From the NCBI GenBank assembly GCA_043101605.1, contig JBICIG010000034.1, positions 9,778 through 73,777 of the forward strand: a stretch of DNA of 64,000 nucleotides, given 5' to 3'. Under the pieces are notes generated by a model that was not told the origin of the DNA, made no database searches, and saw nothing but the letters and a program-made list of their open reading frames with translations. Every line of letters begins with the position of its first letter. The stretch's first letter is position 1. Positions 1 to 8,121 of the stretch are shown one piece after another. The position numbers and the translations under genes are program-made. This stretch comes from JBICIG01 sp043101605. GTDB lineage: Bacteria > Planctomycetota > Phycisphaerae > Phycisphaerales > UBA1924.

Positions 1-2
1 GA

Positions 3-290
3 CCCTTCGAGATCGTCCAACACCCCGGCGACATCGACCCCGACGAAATCGTGGCCCGCGCCCGCGACCGCGTCGGCGAGCCGGGCTACGACCTCCTCTT
101 CAACAACTGCGAACACTTCGCCACCTGGTGCGCCACCGGACACCACAAGAGCCGGCAGGTCGATCGCGTCGCCAAGGCCGCCGCCGTCGGCGTCGCCGTC
201 GGCACCACCGCGATCCTCCTCGCCCGATCCGGGCTCAAGGGCCGCGTCGCCGAGCAACTCCGCAAGAAGATCCGCCGCGAGGGCACCTGA
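3..290 (+). CDS. LRAT-domain protein, 3' part only
   Basis: The reading frame is open from the window edge, so the start and most of the N-terminal half are missing; 95 residues are visible. They contain the Asn-Cys-Glu-His-Phe-Ala signature of LRAT/NlpC-P60-type papain-like folds, in which the Cys is the catalytic nucleophile. The preceding His expected in the family would lie outside the window. After the motif comes one weakly hydrophobic stretch (AVGVAVGTTAILLARSG), probably a membrane anchor, and a basic tail. Known members act as acyltransferases or phospholipases on lipids; the substrate here cannot be deduced. The GTG at 51 is an internal codon rather than a start, because the homologous frame continues upstream of it. 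Confidence 0.7.
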   Translation, partial: PFEIVQHPGDIDPDEIVARARDRVGEPGYDLLFNNCEHFATWCATGHHKSRQVDRVAKAAAVGVAVGTTAILLARSGLKGRVAEQLRKKIRREGT

Positions 291-293
291 CCC

Positions 294-689
294 TCACCCC
301 GCGACCGTCCGGATCGACACGCCCTCCTCGAGCATCCGGTGCACGGGGCACCGCCCCGCGATCGTCACGATCCGCGTGCGCTGCTCGTCGGTCAGCGCGT
401 CCCCCGCAACCTCCACGACCAGGTCGAACGAGCGCTTGCCCCCCTCGCCGGGCTTCTCGATCACCCGCGCGCGCACGCTCGTCATCGGAAACCCCTTGCG
501 ATCGGCGTACATCCGCGCGGTGATCGTCGTGCACGACGCCAGCGCCCCGAGCATCGTCTCCACCGGGCTCGGTCCCGTGTCCTGCCCGCCCGCCTCGCCC
601 GGCTCGTCGGCGACCACCTCGTGCCCGCGCGCACGCCAACGCGTCGCAAACCCCTCGCCCGTCTCGGCCACGATCTCCTGCGCACCCAT
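294..689 (-). CDS. OsmC/Ohr-family protein
   Basis: A 131-residue protein with the two redox cysteines of the OsmC fold, Cys53 in ASCTTITARMYADRKG and Cys114 in AGRCPVHR. These are the positions used by OsmC/Ohr/YhfA thiol peroxidases to reduce organic hydroperoxides. The motif around the first Cys is closer to the YhfA-like OsmC branch than to Ohr, so the physiological substrate is uncertain. The ATG at 689 overlaps the TGA of the upstream hydrolase gene by one base, which suggests translational coupling; an in-frame GTG at 692 is a less likely start. It is the last gene of a minus-strand run that starts with the dinB-like genes. Cytoplasmic: no signal peptide or membrane segment. Confidence 0.82.
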   Translation of the reverse strand: MGAQEIVAETGEGFATRWRARGHEVVADEPGEAGGQDTGPSPVETMLGALASCTTITARMYADRKGFPMTSVRARVIEKPGEGGKRSFDLVVEVAGDALTDEQRTRIVTIAGRCPVHRMLEEGVSIRTVAG

Positions 690-1573
690 CACACGCCTCC
701 CGGGCTCTTCGCCCTCGCTCGCTCGGCTTCGCGCCGTTCCCGCTCGACCAACCCCGCGACCGCGTCGCGGATCACCCCCGCCCGCGTCCAGGGCAGCAGG
801 TGCCCCGCCCCCTCGATCCGGATCACCTCGATGTGCGCGAGATGGCTGAACCTCCGACGCATGTAGTCCGCGTTCTCAACCTCCACCAGCGAGTCCTCCT
901 CGCCGTGGATCACCACCGTCGGCGCGCGCACCCGCGACAGCACCTTCGCCAACTCCCGCGTCTGCTCCGGCGACGCCATCAGTTCCACATTCGAATGCTG
1001 CAACGGCCGCGCGAGCAGCGGGAACACGAACGGCAGCGCCGCCGCGTAGTTGAACCACCGGGGCTTCTCGAGATCCGGATCCAGCGAGCCCGCGACGATC
1101 ACCAGCCCGCCCACGCGCTCGGGAAAGTCCGCCGCCAGCCGCGCCGCGATCGGCCCGCCCAGCGAATGACCCACGACGATCGTGCGCGCGCCGTCTTGTT
1201 CCTCGAGCAGCCCCGCGATTGCCGCCGCCTGCCGCTCGAAACTGACGACCGAACGCGCATCCGACTCGCCGAACCCCAGCCGATCCACCGCGACCGACTC
1301 GGTCCCCGCGACCGGGTCGGCAACAAACCCCGCCAGGTCCGCCGCGCTCCCGGGCGTGCCATGGATGTAGATCACCCGCACGCCGTCGGGATCGCCGCCG
1401 ATCAGGTACGACAGTTCCCGACCGTCGGGCGTCTGCATGCTCCGCCGCGTCAGCCCCGAGACATCCCGATGCCCGATCGGGAAGCCGAAGGCGCACCCGC
1501 CGACGAGCATCGCGCACGCCACGGCGAGCACCGCCGCACGCCCCGCCGCCAAACGAGCGCCGATCCGAGACAC
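689..1573 (-). CDS. alpha/beta-hydrolase lipoprotein
   Basis: A 294-residue protein that starts with a basic n-region, a hydrophobic segment and the lipobox LVGGC with Cys27, so it is probably a membrane-anchored lipoprotein. The rest is a complete alpha/beta-hydrolase fold: oxyanion-hole motif HGTPG (71-75), nucleophile elbow GHSLGG with Ser137, acid candidate Asp227 in HGEEDS and His258 in GAGHLLP. The substrate is not evident; the size and HG-P motif match esterase/haloperoxidase-type members (Abhydrolase_1). The C-terminus is highly charged (ERERREAERARAKS). It overlaps the downstream OsmC gene by one base and lies directly after an FkbM-type methyltransferase gene. Confidence 0.85.
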   Translation of the reverse strand: MSRIGARLAAGRAAVLAVACAMLVGGCAFGFPIGHRDVSGLTRRSMQTPDGRELSYLIGGDPDGVRVIYIHGTPGSAADLAGFVADPVAGTESVAVDRLGFGESDARSVVSFERQAAAIAGLLEEQDGARTIVVGHSLGGPIAARLAADFPERVGGLVIVAGSLDPDLEKPRWFNYAAALPFVFPLLARPLQHSNVELMASPEQTRELAKVLSRVRAPTVVIHGEEDSLVEVENADYMRRRFSHLAHIEVIRIEGAGHLLPWTRAGVIRDAVAGLVERERREAERARAKSPGGV

Positions 1574-1574
1574 C

Positions 1575-2303
1575 TCACGCGTCCCGGTGCTTGGCGTGGA
1601 AGTCGAAGTAGCCCGCCATCAGCCCGGGCCGTTCGCGCTGCAGCCGCCGGATCGACGCGTACACCTCCGCGACCTCCAGGAAACTCATCCACGCGCCCGG
1701 CACTTCCTCCCCGAACGCCCCGCTCGAGTGCTTCGGGAAGGTGTGCTCGACATACCTTCCCTCCAGCGCCGGCTCGGGCAGCTTCACCTGCCAGTTCGTG
1801 ATCTGGTTCACCAGCTTGAACCGGTCGTACCCCAGCACCGCCAGGTGCGCCAGGTACTCCGCCTCGTGCGCCTCCACGCTGAACAACGGCGGGCAGAGCC
1901 CCGTCCGGTGCAGCGCGTTGATCACGAAGATGTCACCCCGCTCGATGTCGCACTTGATGTACCGCACCGGCGCGTGCGCGCGCAGCACCTCATCGAACCG
2001 GATCGCCGGCACGCGGATCACTTCCGTCCGCGTTCCCTGCCGACCTCCCACCGCCGGGTCGAGCGAGCTCCAGTCGTCCTTGTCGAGGTTGACCGTGAAC
2101 TCGATCTCGCCCGGCTCGTCGCTCACCGCGCCCTCGAGGATCTCCAGCCGGCCCTCGGCGATCGCACCGGCGAACCGCTCGCGGCATTTCGCCGCCAGCC
2201 TCGGGTTCGCCTCGATCGCCACGACCCGGAACCCCTTCTTGAGATAGAAGTCCGTGTCCTCGCCGTGGTGCAGCCCGACATCGATGATCCAGGGGTCGCT
2301 CAC
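1575..2303 (-). CDS. FkbM-family methyltransferase
   Basis: A 242-residue SAM-dependent methyltransferase. The N-terminus carries the nucleotide-binding strand and loop IIDVGLHHGEDTDFYLKKG, followed by the acidic end of strand 2 in VVAIEANP, both typical of the FkbM domain; the family's KCDIE motif appears as YIKCDIERGD in the middle. FkbM enzymes mostly O-methylate sugars or polyketides, and many occur in polysaccharide loci, but no glycan genes are nearby here. The chosen GTG at 2303 overlaps the stop codon of the upstream lipoprotein gene (GTGA), which supports it as the start. Cytoplasmic. Confidence 0.8.
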   Translation of the reverse strand: MSDPWIIDVGLHHGEDTDFYLKKGFRVVAIEANPRLAAKCRERFAGAIAEGRLEILEGAVSDEPGEIEFTVNLDKDDWSSLDPAVGGRQGTRTEVIRVPAIRFDEVLRAHAPVRYIKCDIERGDIFVINALHRTGLCPPLFSVEAHEAEYLAHLAVLGYDRFKLVNQITNWQVKLPEPALEGRYVEHTFPKHSSGAFGEEVPGAWMSFLEVAEVYASIRRLQRERPGLMAGYFDFHAKHRDA

Positions 2304-2608
2304 TTGCCCTGCTTCTCCGCGAGAGCGATCGCCAGGATCGCGTCCCGCCCCGCCTCGTCCTCATCGCCCCACGCCTCGACGCATCCGTCGCAGCAGAACA
2401 CGATCGTGTGCCCCTTGTACGCGACCGTCCGCGTGTTGTCGGGAACCTCGTGCCCGCCGATCGGGCAGATCGTGTTGACCGGGGTCGCGGCCGCGACCTG
2501 CGTCGCCGAATCCGCCTCCGCCGAGTCATCCTTCGACGACATCTTGCACCCGCCCAACCCCACGAGCACACCCGCCGAGACCACCGCCAGCATCGCCTTC
2601 CGCGTCAT
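2300..2608 (-). CDS. small lipoprotein with Cys-rich metal-binding motif
   Basis: A 102-residue protein with a lipoprotein signal (lipobox LGGC, Cys21), a short low-complexity Asp/Ser/Ala linker and a compact C-terminal module. The module has Cys48 in the CPIGGHEVP turn and the cluster Cys72, Cys73, Cys76 in VFCCDGCVEAW. This resembles YHS/TRASH-type modules that bind transition metals, although the match is short. I chose the ATG at 2608 because an AAGGAG Shine-Dalgarno sits 6-7 bases before it; the in-frame ATG at 2629 lacks one. Likely an envelope metal-binding protein or sensor; function not established. It overlaps the FkbM gene downstream and follows the SDR gene after 38 bases. Confidence 0.7.
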   Translation of the reverse strand: MTRKAMLAVVSAGVLVGLGGCKMSSKDDSAEADSATQVAAATPVNTICPIGGHEVPDNTRTVAYKGHTIVFCCDGCVEAWGDEDEAGRDAILAIALAEKQGK

Positions 2609-2646
2609 CGTTTGCTCCTTCTTTCTCATCGCTCCACCCCGCCCGC

Positions 2647-3453
2647 TCACTTCACGGGCGGCCGGGCCGCGCCCGCAAGGATACCACCATCGACATTGAT
2701 CGCCGCCCCGGTCGTGTACCGCGATTCGTCCGACGCGAGGTACACCGCCAGCGCCGCGACCTCGGTCGGCTCGCCGAACCGCCCCAGCGGGCAGTCGGCA
2801 AGGATCTCGCGTTCCATCGCCGCCCGCTCGGGCGAGCCCGGTGCCCCCAGCATCGGCTCCCACATCGGCGTGCGGATCGCCGCCGGCTGGATCACATTGC
2901 ACCGGATCCCCAGCCCCTCCTCGGCGCAGTAGAGCGCCACGCTCCGCGTGTGGTTCAGCACCGCCGCCTTGCTCGCGGCGTACGCCGACGCTCGCGGGAT
3001 GCCCACGATCCCCGACCGCGACCCGATGTTCACGATCGACCCGCCGCCGGGCGTGTTGCGGCGCATCGCCCGGATCGCGTGCTTGCACCCGAGGGCCGTG
3101 CCCTCCAGGTTGGTCGCCAGCACCCGCCGCCACAGCCCGAGGTCCAGGTGCTCGGGATCGTGCCCCTCGAAGCTCTCGTCAAACCCGGTGATGCCCGCGT
3201 TGTTGACGACCACATCGAGCCGCCCCCGCTCGGCGAGCATCCGATCCACGCACGCGATCCAGTCTTTCTCCTCGCGCACATCCAGCCGATCGAACGCCGC
3301 GCCGATGTCACGCGCCGCCGCCGCGCCGCCTTCCGCGTTGACATCCCCGACGACGACCGACGCCCCCTCGCGCACGAACGCATCGGCGATCGCGTGTCCG
3401 ATGCCGCGCGCCCCGCCGGTCACCAGGCACACCTTCCCCTGCAACCGACCCAT
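2647..3453 (-). CDS. SDR-family NAD(P)-dependent oxidoreductase
   Basis: A 268-residue classical short-chain dehydrogenase. Visible are the cofactor motif TGGARGIG (12-19), Asp37 after strand 2 (VVGDVN), which suggests a preference for NAD(H), the NNAG motif (84-87), and the catalytic set Ser145, Tyr158 and Lys162. The C-terminus has the usual NVDGG motif. It would oxidise or reduce an alcohol or carbonyl group; the substrate cannot be read from the sequence. It lies 18 bases downstream of thiC on the same strand and may be cotranscribed, although no thiamine-related role is known for it. Confidence 0.88.
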   Translation of the reverse strand: MGRLQGKVCLVTGGARGIGHAIADAFVREGASVVVGDVNAEGGAAAARDIGAAFDRLDVREEKDWIACVDRMLAERGRLDVVVNNAGITGFDESFEGHDPEHLDLGLWRRVLATNLEGTALGCKHAIRAMRRNTPGGGSIVNIGSRSGIVGIPRASAYAASKAAVLNHTRSVALYCAEEGLGIRCNVIQPAAIRTPMWEPMLGAPGSPERAAMEREILADCPLGRFGEPTEVAALAVYLASDESRYTTGAAINVDGGILAGAARPPVK

Positions 3454-3471
3454 GCGGCTCTCCCGGACGGA

Positions 3472-5481
3472 TCAGATCACCCGATCCTCTTTCCCGATCC
3501 CCAGCGCCGGCCGCACATCGACCTGCACCAGTTCCTCCTGCATCTTCTTCGCCTCGTCGGCATCCACATAATCGGAGTGGCACGCGGCCTTGCCGTCCTC
3601 GCCCGCCTTCACCTTCCCCTTGACCTTGCTCGCGAGCTTGTGGATCTCCTCGGGCTTGAGGTACCCGCGCTGCTCGAGGATCCGCTGCTGCTCCTCGGTC
3701 AGCGCCGCCGATTTCGCCGGCGCGCCGCGCACCGTCCCGTCCTTGCCGCCCATCCGCTCAAATCCCTCGGCCTTGCCCGACGCGAACTCCTGGATCTCCT
3801 TGGAAATCCGCACGCTGCACCAGTCGTGCCCGCACATCGCGCAGAAGTCGGTATCGACATCGAGGTCCTCGTCGTGGTACGCCCGGGCCGTGTCGGTGTC
3901 GAACGCGAGATCGAAGTGCTTCTCCCAGTTGAGCGCCGCGCGGGCCCGCGTCAGGTCGTCGTCCCAGTCGCGCGTGTTCGGGATGCCCAGCGCGACATCC
4001 GCCGCGTGGGCCGCGATCTTGTACGCGATGCAGCCCTCCTTGACATCGCCCTTCTTGGGCAGGCCCAGGTGCTCCTTGGGCGTGACATAGCACAGCATGC
4101 TCGCGCCGTGATACGCCGCGTTCGTCGCGCCGATGCAACTGGTGATGTGGTCGTACCCCGGGAACACATCCGTGACCAATGGCCCGAGCACATAGAACGG
4201 CGCCCCGTGGCACAGCCGCCGCTGCAGCTTCATGTTGTACTCAATCTGATCCAGCGGCACATGCCCGGGACCCTCGACCATCACCTGCACGCCGTGCCGC
4301 CACGCGCGCTCGGTCAGCTCGCCGATCGTCTCCAATTCCGCGAGCTGCGCATCATCGGTCGCGTCCGCCAGCCCGCCCGGCCGCAGCCCGTCGCCGATCG
4401 AGAAGGTCACATCGTGTGCGCGCATCACCTCGCAGATGTCGTCCCACAGGTCGTACATCGGGTTCTCCTTCCCGTGCACGAGCATCCACTTGGCGAGCAG
4501 GCTCCCGCCGCGGCTGACGATCCCGATGAGCCGGTTCTTGACATACTTCAGGTGCGCGCGCCGCACGCCCGCGTGGATCGTGAAGTAGTCCACGCCCTGC
4601 CGCGCCTGGTGTTCGAGCGTTTCGAGGATCGCCTCGGCATCGAGGTCCTCCAGCCGCCGCCCGATGATCATCGAGTAGATCGGCACCGTCCCGATCGGCA
4701 CGGTCGAGTTGCGCAGGATCGCCTCGCGGCACTCGTCGAGGTCGCCGCCGGTCGACAGATCCATGACCGTGTCGGCACCCCAGCGCTCGGCCCACTTGAG
4801 CTTCTCGACCTCCTCGTCGGTCCCCGAGCTCACCGGGCTCGCGCCCATGTTCGCGTTGACCTTCGTCTTGCTCGCCCTCCCGATCGCCATCGGGTCGAGG
4901 TTGTATTGCAGGTGCGTCGTGTTCGCGGGGATGACCATGCGGCCCGCCGCGACCTCGTCGCGCACCTGCTCAGCCGTCAGGTGCCCCTCACGCTCGGCGA
5001 CCCGCTTCATCTGCTCGGTGATGCGACCGAGCCGCGCATGCTCGAGCTGTGTGACCGGCTCAAAGCCGGGCGGCGTCGTCACCCGACGCGTCACGCCCCG
5101 CGCATCGGTGAACACATGCGCCTCGTGCGCACACGGCGATGAGGCCAACGCTCCCGTCCCCTCCTCGACCACCTCCGCCGTCCAGTCCTCGGGCAGGAAG
5201 TCCCACGCGGTGTACGGGCTCGGCTCGGGCATCCCCGGCGTGTCGGGCGAACTGAAGCTCAGTGCCCCGCCGACATCCGCCCGGTTCGCAAAGCTCCCGG
5301 GCGTCGTCGCCGCCGAGTTGCCCGGGTTGTGCGCGCCCCGCATCGGCGCGGCGAACCGCTCGATCGGGCGTTCGGCCCCCGCGCTGGCCGCCAGTTCGTA
5401 CACCCGCGCCCCGTCGCCGCTGGTGCGGACACTCGTAGGCGTGCTGGCCTTGGTGATGTTCTTCCCGTTCGTGGTGCCCAT
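3472..5481 (-). CDS. thiC: phosphomethylpyrimidine synthase ThiC
   Basis: A 669-residue radical-SAM enzyme that converts 5-aminoimidazole ribotide to 4-amino-5-hydroxymethyl-2-methylpyrimidine phosphate, the pyrimidine half of thiamine. Family blocks are obvious: IPANTTH near the start of the core, MGASPVSSGTDEEVEKLKWA, DLSTGGDLDECR, YFTIHAGV, EGPGHVPLDQIEYNMKLQ, PFYVLGPLVTDVFPGYDHI, and the C-terminal CxxCxxxxC of the [4Fe-4S] cluster (FCAMCGHDWCSVRI). The length is slightly above the usual 600-640 because of an N-terminal extension. A TPP riboswitch covers the leader and its 3' end contains the Shine-Dalgarno GGAGGG just before the ATG. No other thi gene is in the window. Confidence 0.98.
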   Translation of the reverse strand: MGTTNGKNITKASTPTSVRTSGDGARVYELAASAGAERPIERFAAPMRGAHNPGNSAATTPGSFANRADVGGALSFSSPDTPGMPEPSPYTAWDFLPEDWTAEVVEEGTGALASSPCAHEAHVFTDARGVTRRVTTPPGFEPVTQLEHARLGRITEQMKRVAEREGHLTAEQVRDEVAAGRMVIPANTTHLQYNLDPMAIGRASKTKVNANMGASPVSSGTDEEVEKLKWAERWGADTVMDLSTGGDLDECREAILRNSTVPIGTVPIYSMIIGRRLEDLDAEAILETLEHQARQGVDYFTIHAGVRRAHLKYVKNRLIGIVSRGGSLLAKWMLVHGKENPMYDLWDDICEVMRAHDVTFSIGDGLRPGGLADATDDAQLAELETIGELTERAWRHGVQVMVEGPGHVPLDQIEYNMKLQRRLCHGAPFYVLGPLVTDVFPGYDHITSCIGATNAAYHGASMLCYVTPKEHLGLPKKGDVKEGCIAYKIAAHAADVALGIPNTRDWDDDLTRARAALNWEKHFDLAFDTDTARAYHDEDLDVDTDFCAMCGHDWCSVRISKEIQEFASGKAEGFERMGGKDGTVRGAPAKSAALTEEQQRILEQRGYLKPEEIHKLASKVKGKVKAGEDGKAACHSDYVDADEAKKMQEELVQVDVRPALGIGKEDRVI

Positions 5482-5485
5482 CGCG

Positions 5486-5567
5486 ATCCCTCCGCCGGCA
5501 TGACCCGGATCAGGTTCAACGGGTGCGTCTCAGCCCGGCCAGTCGAGTCGGCCCGGCGCCCCGCGCG
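5486..5567 (-). promoter_or_regulatory. TPP riboswitch (THI element) of thiC
   Basis: Read on the minus strand, the leader contains the two hallmark conserved stretches of the THI box: CTGAGA (5533-5528), and ACCTGATCCGGGT followed by ATGCCGGCGGAGGGA, ending directly in front of the start codon. A GC-rich variable P3 arm (GGGCCGACT...GGCC) lies between the GGGGCGCC 5' strand and CTGAGA. The last helix strand includes GGAGGG, which is also the Shine-Dalgarno of thiC. TPP binding would therefore be expected to hide the ribosome binding site, i.e. control of translation initiation. Confidence 0.95.
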
Positions 5568-5617
5568 AATACCGCAGTGTAGGAGAACCCACCGCCCCGT
5601 CGACCCGGCCCCCCGCC

Positions 5618-6118
5618 TCAATCCCCGCCCACCGCCGCCGGCGGCTCGCCCGCCAGCGCCGCCGGCTTCTTCGTCCCGAGCTGCACGAACACCAGCCCCG
5701 CCGCCAGCAGCATCAGCCCGGCAAGCCTCATCGGCGAGATCGACTGCTGCTTCACGCCGAGCAGCCCGAACTGGTCGATCGCCGACGCCGCGATGAGCTG
5801 CCCGACCAGGATCGACCCGATCAACAGCACCGCGCCGAGCTTGGGCAAGAGCAGAATCGCCGCGGTCACGAAGGTCGCCCCCAGCAACCCCCCGCACCAC
5901 GCCCACCACGGCGCCGACGCCCGCGCCCCCTCCCGCGGCACCCCGGGACGAACAATCAACAGCCCGATCACCAGGATCACCACGAACCCCACCGCGAAGT
6001 TGGTCAGCGCCCCGTAATAGGGATGCCCCAGCGAACGCGCCAATTGCGTGTTCAGCGCCGGCTGCACCGCGATGAGCACCCCGACCCCGACGGCGACAAG
6101 CGTGAGAAGCAGTTGCAT
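5618..6118 (-). CDS. DMT-superfamily membrane protein, YdcZ/DUF606 type
   Basis: A 166-residue integral membrane protein with about five hydrophobic segments: residues 1-18, one after ALTNFAVGFVVILVIG, LLGATFVTAAILLLPKLG, AVLLIGSILVGQLIAASAI, and a final MRLAGLMLLAAGLVFVQLG. The order of segments, the short length and the motif around N-x-A-V-G-F match the half-size DMT family YdcZ (DUF606). Members are inferred transporters with unknown substrate. A short Ala/Pro-rich tail follows the last segment. It lies 50 bases upstream of the thiC riboswitch on the same strand, but a role in thiamine or precursor uptake is only speculation. Confidence 0.8.
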   Translation of the reverse strand: MQLLLTLVAVGVGVLIAVQPALNTQLARSLGHPYYGALTNFAVGFVVILVIGLLIVRPGVPREGARASAPWWAWCGGLLGATFVTAAILLLPKLGAVLLIGSILVGQLIAASAIDQFGLLGVKQQSISPMRLAGLMLLAAGLVFVQLGTKKPAALAGEPPAAVGGD

Positions 6119-6157
6119 CCCGCCGTTGTACCACGACGCCGCCCAACCGGCACCGCC

Positions 6158-6658
6158 TCAGTCAACCGGATTGTGCTCGATCATCCAACGCACCACGCTC
6201 ACCTCGGGCAGCGGCTCGACCCCCAGCCGCTTGAGCATGTGCACGCACTGGGCGCGATGGTGCATCCCGTGCGTCGTGACATGCGTGAAGATCCCGCCCC
6301 GTGTGAACGCATAATCACGCCCGCCGCGCGATCCCCGCGCGACATCATCCATCGGGAGCCGCTCGGCCTCGGCGCGAAGCTCCGCCGCCGCCTCCCCCAG
6401 CAACACGCGCAACTCGTCGCAGGTCTTCTTCCCCTCGGCTTCGAGCCTCGGTCGCGGCTCGTCGCGCCCCGCGAGCAGATCCGTCCACCCACGCATCGCG
6501 CCGAGAATGTGCAAGATCGTATCGTGCAGCGACCCCACCCCCATGCCCAGCGGTCGATGGAAGTCGTCCCCGCTCAGCCCGCGGCAGGCATCGATGACCA
6601 ACCCCGTCGCGTGCGCGTCGTGCGTCAGCAGGATGTCGAGCGGTTCGCTCTTGCCCAA
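6158..6658 (-). CDS. DinB-fold protein (four-helix metal hydrolase family)
   Basis: A 166-residue DinB/YfiT-type four-helix bundle. Putative metal-binding histidines are in DTILHILGAMRGW and in the late HVTTHGMHHRAQ motif, which is characteristic of the family. Members bind a divalent metal and include thiol transferases such as bacillithiol S-transferase; the activity here is unknown. I chose the TTG at 6658 because the Shine-Dalgarno GAGGAG lies about 7 bases before it and the protein then begins at the usual distance from the first helix. The frame upstream is Arg-rich and looks non-coding. A second DinB-like gene lies 65 bases upstream. Confidence 0.75.
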   Translation of the reverse strand: MGKSEPLDILLTHDAHATGLVIDACRGLSGDDFHRPLGMGVGSLHDTILHILGAMRGWTDLLAGRDEPRPRLEAEGKKTCDELRVLLGEAAAELRAEAERLPMDDVARGSRGGRDYAFTRGGIFTHVTTHGMHHRAQCVHMLKRLGVEPLPEVSVVRWMIEHNPVD

Positions 6659-6723
6659 GGTACGGCTCCTCTGCCCATTCCCTTCTCGCCGGCTCTGACC
6701 ATCCACTTCCGAGCACGCGCCGA

Positions 6724-7269
6724 CTATCCGATCACCGGCGGCATCCCCAGCGCCCGCCGAAGATCCGCCAACTGCCCCGCGTGCGTCCCGTTGTGCACGA
6801 TCATGCGCACGATCAGGTCTCCCATGGTCGTCTCGGCGCGTCCCCACGGCTCGCTCTGCGCCAGCCGCTCGCGCGAGCTCGTGCCGATCCCGTTCGCCAG
6901 CCGATCCACCGCCCCCTCGAAGATCGCCCGTGAACGCTCCAGCGACGGATACCGCCCCGGCTCGTCCACCGGCCTCGAGCCGAACGCGACCGACTCGCTC
7001 CCGAAACGCTCGGCATCCCCCGCGGCCGCCCCCGCGATGAAGTCCCGCTCGGGAAGCCCCGAGCCGTCCAGCCGCTCGGCCGCCCGATGCAGCGTCAGCG
7101 CAAGATGCCCGAGCGTCCACGCCGCGTGATTCGGCAGGCCCGGCGCCTGCGTTGTCCGGTTGGATTCATCAAACCCCCCGAGGAACCGCAGCAGCAGCGG
7201 CGAACTCGTGCGCACCGCGCGCGCCAGAGTCGCCGGATCGAACGCCGAGAAATCCGCGGGGCTGTCCAT
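6724..7269 (-). CDS. DinB-like protein, second copy
   Basis: A 181-residue protein with the same fold signature as its neighbour: an early NHAAWTLGHLALTLHRA helix and a late IVHNGTHAGQLADLRRALG helix that would supply the metal-binding histidines. The two proteins share the fold but little sequence outside these motifs, so they look like distant paralogues rather than a recent duplication. The central part (DAERFGSESVAFGSRPVDE) is longer than in the first copy. The start ATG is back-to-back with the start region of the plus-strand methyltransferase, so the two genes must share a short divergent promoter region or overlap their leaders. Function unknown. Confidence 0.72.
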   Translation of the reverse strand: MDSPADFSAFDPATLARAVRTSSPLLLRFLGGFDESNRTTQAPGLPNHAAWTLGHLALTLHRAAERLDGSGLPERDFIAGAAAGDAERFGSESVAFGSRPVDEPGRYPSLERSRAIFEGAVDRLANGIGTSSRERLAQSEPWGRAETTMGDLIVRMIVHNGTHAGQLADLRRALGMPPVIG

Positions 7270-7291
7270 GCGCTCAGCCTACCCTCGCAGC

Positions 7292-8101
7292 GTGCCGAAT
7301 GTCACCGACCTGTACTCCCTGCCCTCGCTCTACGACACCCTCCACGCCGCGGGCACCGCCGAGGAACTCGACACCGTCGAGCGCATCGCGTCGCGATTCG
7401 TGCGCACGAAGCCGACCTCGCGCGGCAAGCCCCGCCTCACGCTGCTCGAGCCCGCCTGCGGCTCGGGTCGGCTGATCCGCCTGGCCGCCTCACGCGGGAC
7501 GCGCTGCATCGGGTTCGACCTCAACCGCGACATGATCGCCTACGCCCGCCGGTCCATCCGCCGCCGCGGCCTGACCGACCTCGCCCGCGTCTTCCTCGCC
7601 GACATGACCGACTTCACCCGCCACCTCGAGGGCGAACGCGCCGACCTGGCGTTCAACCTCATCAACACCATCCGCCACCTGCCCGACGACGACGCGATGC
7701 TCACCCACTTCGCCGAGATCGCCCGCGCGCTGCGTCCGGGGGGCGTCTACGCCGTGGGCATCAGTCTGACCGACTACGACCACGAGGCCGAGGTCGAGGA
7801 TGTCTGGAACGCCTCGCGCGGGCAGCGCCGCGTCACGCAGATCATCAACTACCTTCCGCCCCAGTCCAGAGCCGCCCGCCGCGACCGCGTCGAACGCGTC
7901 CTGAGCCACCTCGTCGTCACCACGCCCACCGGCGAGGACCACATCGACTCGACCTACACCCTCCGCACCTATTCGCGCGCGCAGTGGGACGAACTCGTCG
8001 ATCGCTCGCCGCTCCACACCGTCGGCGTCGTCGATGACTGGGGCGAGCCCACCGAGCCCGCCGAGCCCGGCTACGCGATCCACCTGCTCAGCCCGGGCTG
8101 A
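7292..8101 (+). CDS. class I SAM-dependent methyltransferase
   Basis: A 269-residue methyltransferase. Motif I is LLEPACGSGRLIRLA, followed by the acidic residue of strand 2 in IGFDLNRDM, and a motif IV region with LAFNLINTIRHLP. The N-terminus DLYSLPSLYDTLH is typical of a clade of bacterial class I methyltransferases of unassigned substrate. I chose GTG 7292 because it puts this block right at the start; an in-frame ATG at 7268 would add eight residues and overlap the divergent DinB-like gene. It converges on the large secreted protein gene with only 20 bases between the stop codons. Confidence 0.8.
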   Translation: MPNVTDLYSLPSLYDTLHAAGTAEELDTVERIASRFVRTKPTSRGKPRLTLLEPACGSGRLIRLAASRGTRCIGFDLNRDMIAYARRSIRRRGLTDLARVFLADMTDFTRHLEGERADLAFNLINTIRHLPDDDAMLTHFAEIARALRPGGVYAVGISLTDYDHEAEVEDVWNASRGQRRVTQIINYLPPQSRAARRDRVERVLSHLVVTTPTGEDHIDSTYTLRTYSRAQWDELVDRSPLHTVGVVDDWGEPTEPAEPGYAIHLLSPG

Positions 8102-8121
8102 AGCTCGCGCCCGCGCGATCT

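Noticed and set aside
2950..5142. A 730-codon plus-strand frame opposite thiC and the SDR gene
   Set aside because: It is Arg/Pro/His-rich without domains and lies exactly opposite two well-recognised genes; such frames arise from high third-position GC.
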